From CAZPEV01 sp964585635 (lineage in GTDB: Bacteria > Zixibacteria > MSB-5A5 > GN15 > JAAZOE01), in NCBI GenBank assembly GCA_964585635.1, contig CAZPEV010000140.1, positions 1 to 8,801 on the forward strand: a DNA stretch of 8,801 nucleotides. Direction: 5' to 3'. The notes under the pieces are model-generated. The model worked only from the letters and a program-made list of their open reading frames with translations, had not been told where the DNA came from and did no database searches. Below are positions 5,852 through 8,801 of this stretch, one piece after another. A program made the position numbers and the translations under genes. Positions within the stretch are counted from its first letter, which is position 1. Each line of letters starts with the position of its first letter.

Positions 5852-6592
5852 TTAGCCGACATTCTGCAGAAACGGAAACCACTTCAGCAGGTATTCCGAG
5901 ATCACCTGAAGCATATCAAAGAATATCAGCACGCCGACGATGATCAGCAGCAGACCGGAAATGATTTCCACGGCATGGAAATGCTTGCGGAAGAAACCGA
6001 AGAATCCGACAAAGTAGTTGAACAAAAGGGCGAATAGGATAAAGGGTATTCCCAGGCCGGCCGAGTAAAACGCCAGCAGCACAATCCCCCGTCCAACCGA
6101 GCCCTCGTTGGCGGCCAGGGCCAGAATGCCGCCCAGGATGGGGCCGATGCAGGGCGTCCAGCCGAAGGCGAAGGCCAGCCCGATGGCAAAGGCACTCAAA
6201 AGACCGAAACGCCGGGAACCGGCCCGAAATCGCTTCTCGTAATTCAACGCTTTGATCTTGAAGATTCCCATGACATGGAAGCCGAAGAGCACCAGCAGGA
6301 CCCCCGCCACGCGGTTGAAGATACGCATGTTTTCGCGCAGCCAGTCGCCGATAAAGGTGGCCGAGGCCCCCAGCAGGATAAACACCGTCGAAAACCCGAG
6401 CACAAAAAACAATGAGCTCAGGCCCACGCGAATCAAATTCTCCCGCCGGCGAGTCGCGTCGGAGAGCTGGTCAATCGAGAGACCGGAAATAAACGATAAA
6501 TACCCCGGGATCAGGGGAAGGACACAGGGGGAAATGAACGAAAGGAACCCGGCCAACAGGGCGCCGATATAGGTCACCGAAACTTCAAACAT
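5852..6592 (-). CDS. ccdA: Cytochrome c biogenesis protein CcdA (thiol-disulfide transmembrane transporter)
   Basis: A 246-residue, six-helix membrane protein of standard CcdA length. It has SPCVLPLIPGYLSFISG at 21-37 and GWTPCIGPILGGILAL at 144-159. C23 and C148 are the paired redox cysteines, each in the P-C-x-x-P-like setting of the family. CcdA takes electrons from cytoplasmic thioredoxin and passes them across the inner membrane to periplasmic thioredoxin-like proteins (such as ResA or CcsX), keeping apocytochrome c CxxCH cysteines reduced for heme attachment. The short 6-helix form without a DsbD periplasmic domain is normal. The ATG at 6590-6592 has GAGGG just upstream. It follows the receiver-like gene by 35 bases on the same strand, so the two are probably co-transcribed. 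No partner thioredoxin gene is seen in the window. Confidence 0.93.
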   Translation of the reverse strand: MFEVSVTYIGALLAGFLSFISPCVLPLIPGYLSFISGLSIDQLSDATRRRENLIRVGLSSLFFVLGFSTVFILLGASATFIGDWLRENMRIFNRVAGVLLVLFGFHVMGIFKIKALNYEKRFRAGSRRFGLLSAFAIGLAFAFGWTPCIGPILGGILALAANEGSVGRGIVLLAFYSAGLGIPFILFALLFNYFVGFFGFFRKHFHAVEIISGLLLIIVGVLIFFDMLQVISEYLLKWFPFLQNVG

Positions 6593-6627
6593 GTTTCCCT
6601 CAGCCTTTCCTTCTCAAGGTGCGTCGT

Positions 6628-7950
6628 CTATGGCGTCCGGTGTTCTTTTCCGGCGGCCAGCCGGTCCACCGCGTCGTTCAGGCACTCCCGCAATATTTGG
6701 AAAACCGCCTGCTGATCGAGACGCGCCACGATCTTTTCGGCGGTCCGCTGCGCCACGGCGTCGATCAGATTTTGGGAAAGCAGGCGGATGTCGGCCGGCG
6801 ATATTTTCTCCAGAACTTCATCCCATTTCAGTTCGCCGTCGGGTTGTGGTTGTCGCGGACCGGCGGCCGGAACGGTGACGGTCGGCACCGAAGGTTCGGA
6901 GATCTTTTCCACCTCCCGCTTGAACTCTTCGATAAAGGCATCCACCGCCTCATGGTGGGAGACCGGCCTCGCCGGACCTGCCGCCGTCGTCGTTTCCTCC
7001 TGCCGGCGACCGGGCGGCGGCGCCGGAGGGAGCGGTTGAACGGCGGGCGGAACCGCTTTCGGGCGGCCGGAATCGGCGGCGGGCGGAGTCGGCGCCTCCC
7101 CCTTCACAGCCTCCTTCTTCAACTCATCGACAAACCAATCATAGTCATGCGCCTTGCCCGGCACATCTTCAACCACCGGCTCCATCAAATCCGGAGAAGA
7201 AGTGATGCCGTACTGGTCCGGCACGATTTCGATCTTGCTCGATGCCGACAGGTATTGTCCGGTCTGGCCGGGGGGCGGGGGAGCGCTTGGTATCGGCGAT
7301 GAGCCCGCTGGCGACGCCGGTGGGATGGTCTGTCCCGGAACCGGTTCGGCCGGGATTTGGATTTGGTCGATGCCGCGCTTGGGCGTTGTGGAATCGTCGG
7401 TCCGTGGCCCGAACTCGTAGCCGATCATCGCTTCCTTGGCGGGCGGGCGATTAAGCACGCGAAAGGCACCGGTATCATCACCGATGACCTTGGTCTCATC
7501 GATTTCCAACTGGTTCAGCCCCAACGCGGCGTCGATCAATTCATCTTCAACGTCGGCGCCGGTAAAGGGCGGCGCCTGTGCCGAGACGGTCGCTCTCGGC
7601 CCGCCGCTAAAGGCCATTACTTTGTCCAGAAAATCGCGCGGGGTGAACGGCTTGACGATGATTGATTCCGGAGGATACCCCAGGTCACCGCCGACCGGAT
7701 CGTGAAGGATCAGACAGGGTCGGCCGGCCGCCGCCGACTCGGTCGCCAGCGGATCGTATATCGGTTGCCCGGAGGCGTCGAGAGTATCAGAGGCTACCAG
7801 CAGAAGATCAACCCTGCTTTCCCGGAGGATGCGGCGGGCGGTCTCGGCCCCATCGGTGGAAATCACCTCATACCCGCTCTGCCGCAGCAACGACTCGGCG
7901 ATGCCGCGAATCGATGGCGAGGCTTCGACTACGAGGACCTTCTTCGACAT
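6628..7950 (-). CDS. Receiver-domain-like protein with degenerate phosphorylation site, Pro-rich linker and helical C-terminus
   Basis: This 440-residue protein begins with a CheY-like fold (1-115): KKVLVVEASPSIRGIAESLL, RVDLLLVASDTLDASG and SIIVKPFTPRDFLDKV. The acidic pair after strand 1 is only E9-A10, the phosphoacceptor position is A53 rather than Asp, and the Thr after strand 4 is H83, but the Lys of the K-P motif (K100) remains. It is thus a pseudo-receiver unlikely to be phosphorylated. Residues 120-370 are Pro/Ala/Gly-rich and probably disordered, interrupted by two similar short helices (YDWFVDELKKE near 270 and AVDAFIEEFKRE near 335). A conserved-looking helical tail follows, DIRLLSQNLIDAVAQRTAEK (387-406) and then ARLDQQAVFQIL (409-420). 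No output domain is recognised; it may be a scaffold or polarity-type protein. The ATG lies six bases after the rhomboid stop, and AGG of that stop region serves as the ribosome site, so translation is probably coupled. Confidence 0.65.
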   Translation of the reverse strand: MSKKVLVVEASPSIRGIAESLLRQSGYEVISTDGAETARRILRESRVDLLLVASDTLDASGQPIYDPLATESAAAGRPCLILHDPVGGDLGYPPESIIVKPFTPRDFLDKVMAFSGGPRATVSAQAPPFTGADVEDELIDAALGLNQLEIDETKVIGDDTGAFRVLNRPPAKEAMIGYEFGPRTDDSTTPKRGIDQIQIPAEPVPGQTIPPASPAGSSPIPSAPPPPGQTGQYLSASSKIEIVPDQYGITSSPDLMEPVVEDVPGKAHDYDWFVDELKKEAVKGEAPTPPAADSGRPKAVPPAVQPLPPAPPPGRRQEETTTAAGPARPVSHHEAVDAFIEEFKREVEKISEPSVPTVTVPAAGPRQPQPDGELKWDEVLEKISPADIRLLSQNLIDAVAQRTAEKIVARLDQQAVFQILRECLNDAVDRLAAGKEHRTP

Positions 7951-7956
7951 AGACGC

Positions 7957-8586
7957 CTACTTCTTCTTCTTTGACAGTATGTCGCTGGCGCTTCCCAGGA
8001 ACCGGCGTTCTTCCTCGCTGATATTCTCCATCCCGACCTCATTGATCCGGTCTAATATCTGGTCAACCCGCCGCATTATCTCTTCGGCCTGAAGTTGATT
8101 GTGCTGAAGTTTACGCATTTTCCGCCGGTAACGCAAGGTTTCTATCAGACGTCCCGGCGACAGTCGATGGAATAACCGACGAGCCCGCCAGTCAAGCTTC
8201 AAATAGACGAAGCCGACCACCGCTCCCCCCAAATGAGCCAGGTGGCCGACGCCGTCCGAGGTTACGCTGAAGGAAGCGAGAAACTCCAGGCCGACGAAAA
8301 GGATAACGGCATATTTGACTTTCATCGGAATCAAGAAATACAGGTACATCGTCTGGTTGGGAAACATGACGGCATAGGCGACCAAAAGCCCGTAAATGCC
8401 GCCCGAGGCCCCCACCGTCGGGATAAGGGAATTGGGGTGGATGGCCACGGTGAAGACGCCGCCGGCGACACCCGTCAGAAAATAATAAAAGAGAAACCGC
8501 CTCGTCCCCCAGCTCTGCTCGATCGCCACTCCGAACATCCAGAGAATGAACATATTGATGGCAATATGAAAAATCCCGCCGTGAAG
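7957..8586 (-). pseudogene. Rhomboid-family intramembrane serine protease, 5' end missing
   Basis: The 209 codons run from a leucine codon at 8584-8586 to TAG at 7957-7959. The first residues, LHGGIFHIAINMFILWMFG, are the rhomboid segment with conserved H-x-x-x-N around helix 2, so the usual ATG at 8553 is not the true start. The catalytic serine is S61 in PTVGASGGIYG and the partner histidine is H118 in HLAHLGG. The charged C-terminal tail (SPGRLIETLRYRRKMRKL onward, ending SKKKK) is common in the family. The first transmembrane helix and the L1 loop (about 60-80 residues) are missing because the frame hits a stop at 8590-8592, after which unrelated coding sequence begins. The gene may be intact elsewhere. 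It is followed by the receiver-like gene and ccdA, forming a probable operon. Confidence 0.85.
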
Positions 8587-8801
8587 ACGTCAACATCGGC
8601 CGATGTCTTGGCGCCGATCAGATCGCCGTTTTTCGCCTCGGATTCCATGCAGGAAAGTTTTTCCGCATCCGTCGGCTTGTCGCATTTCGTTATGACGAAA
8701 TTGTCGGCGCCCGTTTTCTGATAGGCCAACCCCGCGACATAGAAGTTCGTCCCGTCTGTGGCCACATCCGTGGGAATGAATGTGTCATACCCCGAGAACT
8801 G
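8574..8801 (-). CDS. Fragment of an extracellular beta-propeller-like repeat protein
   Basis: The frame is open from the right edge and both ends are cut. It reads IPTDVATDGTNFYVAGLAYQ, then GADNFVITKCDKP, a pattern like the delta-60 / SBBP-type repeats of secreted proteins (T-D-V-A-T-D-G-x-x-x-Y-V-A-G, then an aromatic or V-I-T-K strand). The next segment, ADVDVFTAGF, looks like the beginning of the following repeat. It carries two Cys (residues 40 and 51 of the fragment), unusual for such repeats. The frame continues into what is, in the other frame, rhomboid coding sequence, where it becomes meaningless. It therefore belongs to a different gene that is joined here to the rhomboid gene. Confidence 0.5.

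Noticed and set aside
6619..7302. Plus-strand open frame of 227 codons opposite the receiver-like gene
   Set aside because: Arg-rich composition and no recognisable domain; it mirrors the Pro/Ala-rich linker of the minus-strand gene.
8475..8765. Single 96-codon gene spanning the rhomboid junction from a GTG
   Set aside because: Only its first part (8574-8765) resembles a protein; past the junction it is the rhomboid gene read out of frame.

Overview
The window looks like chromosomal DNA from an uncultivated diderm (Gram-negative-type) bacterium. It encodes outer-membrane beta-barrel proteins with signal peptides, a lipoprotein with a lipobox, a CcdA-type thiol transporter and a rhomboid protease. 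GC content is fairly high and genes are tightly packed. A PorV/FadL-like barrel ending in an aromatic residue, plus a DUF2064-type protein, would fit the FCB superphylum or Zixibacteria-like lineages. That placement is an impression only. I see no tRNA, rRNA, CRISPR array, transposase or phage gene.

Layout. (1) 3-230 (+) is the C-terminal end of a class IV aminotransferase cut by the window edge. It meets, tail to tail, a DUF4184-type membrane protein at 243-1103 (-), which may be preceded by a 39-codon small ORF. (2) A 200-330 base divergent region carries a good sigma70-like promoter for a three-gene envelope operon at 1434-4231 (+): a beta-barrel protein, a Tyr/Trp-rich lipoprotein with one CxxCH motif, and a FadL/PorV-like barrel. 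(3) From 4237 to the right edge everything is on the minus strand. Read in the direction of transcription it runs: a rhomboid protease lacking its start, a large protein with a degenerate receiver domain, ccdA, then after a near-consensus promoter a divergent DUF2064-like protein, a terminator-like hairpin, and a creatininase-family amidohydrolase.

The right edge is not colinear. At about 8570-8590 the rhomboid frame changes abruptly into a different protein, a fragment of an extracellular repeat (beta-propeller-like) protein. The sequence around the switch makes sense in both frames, which suggests a join at a short shared sequence. It may be an assembly chimera or a real rearrangement.

How the genes may work together: the three-gene (+) operon is clearly an envelope module. 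Its lipoprotein carries a heme-c-like CxxCH, and CcdA (about 3 kb away) belongs to the thiol-reduction pathway that supports cytochrome c maturation, so a link is possible but unproven. The most interesting points are this CxxCH lipoprotein module, homopolymer tracts in both barrel genes (one inside a signal peptide), the receiver domain without its phosphoacceptor, and the DUF2064 protein that has lost several family signature residues.
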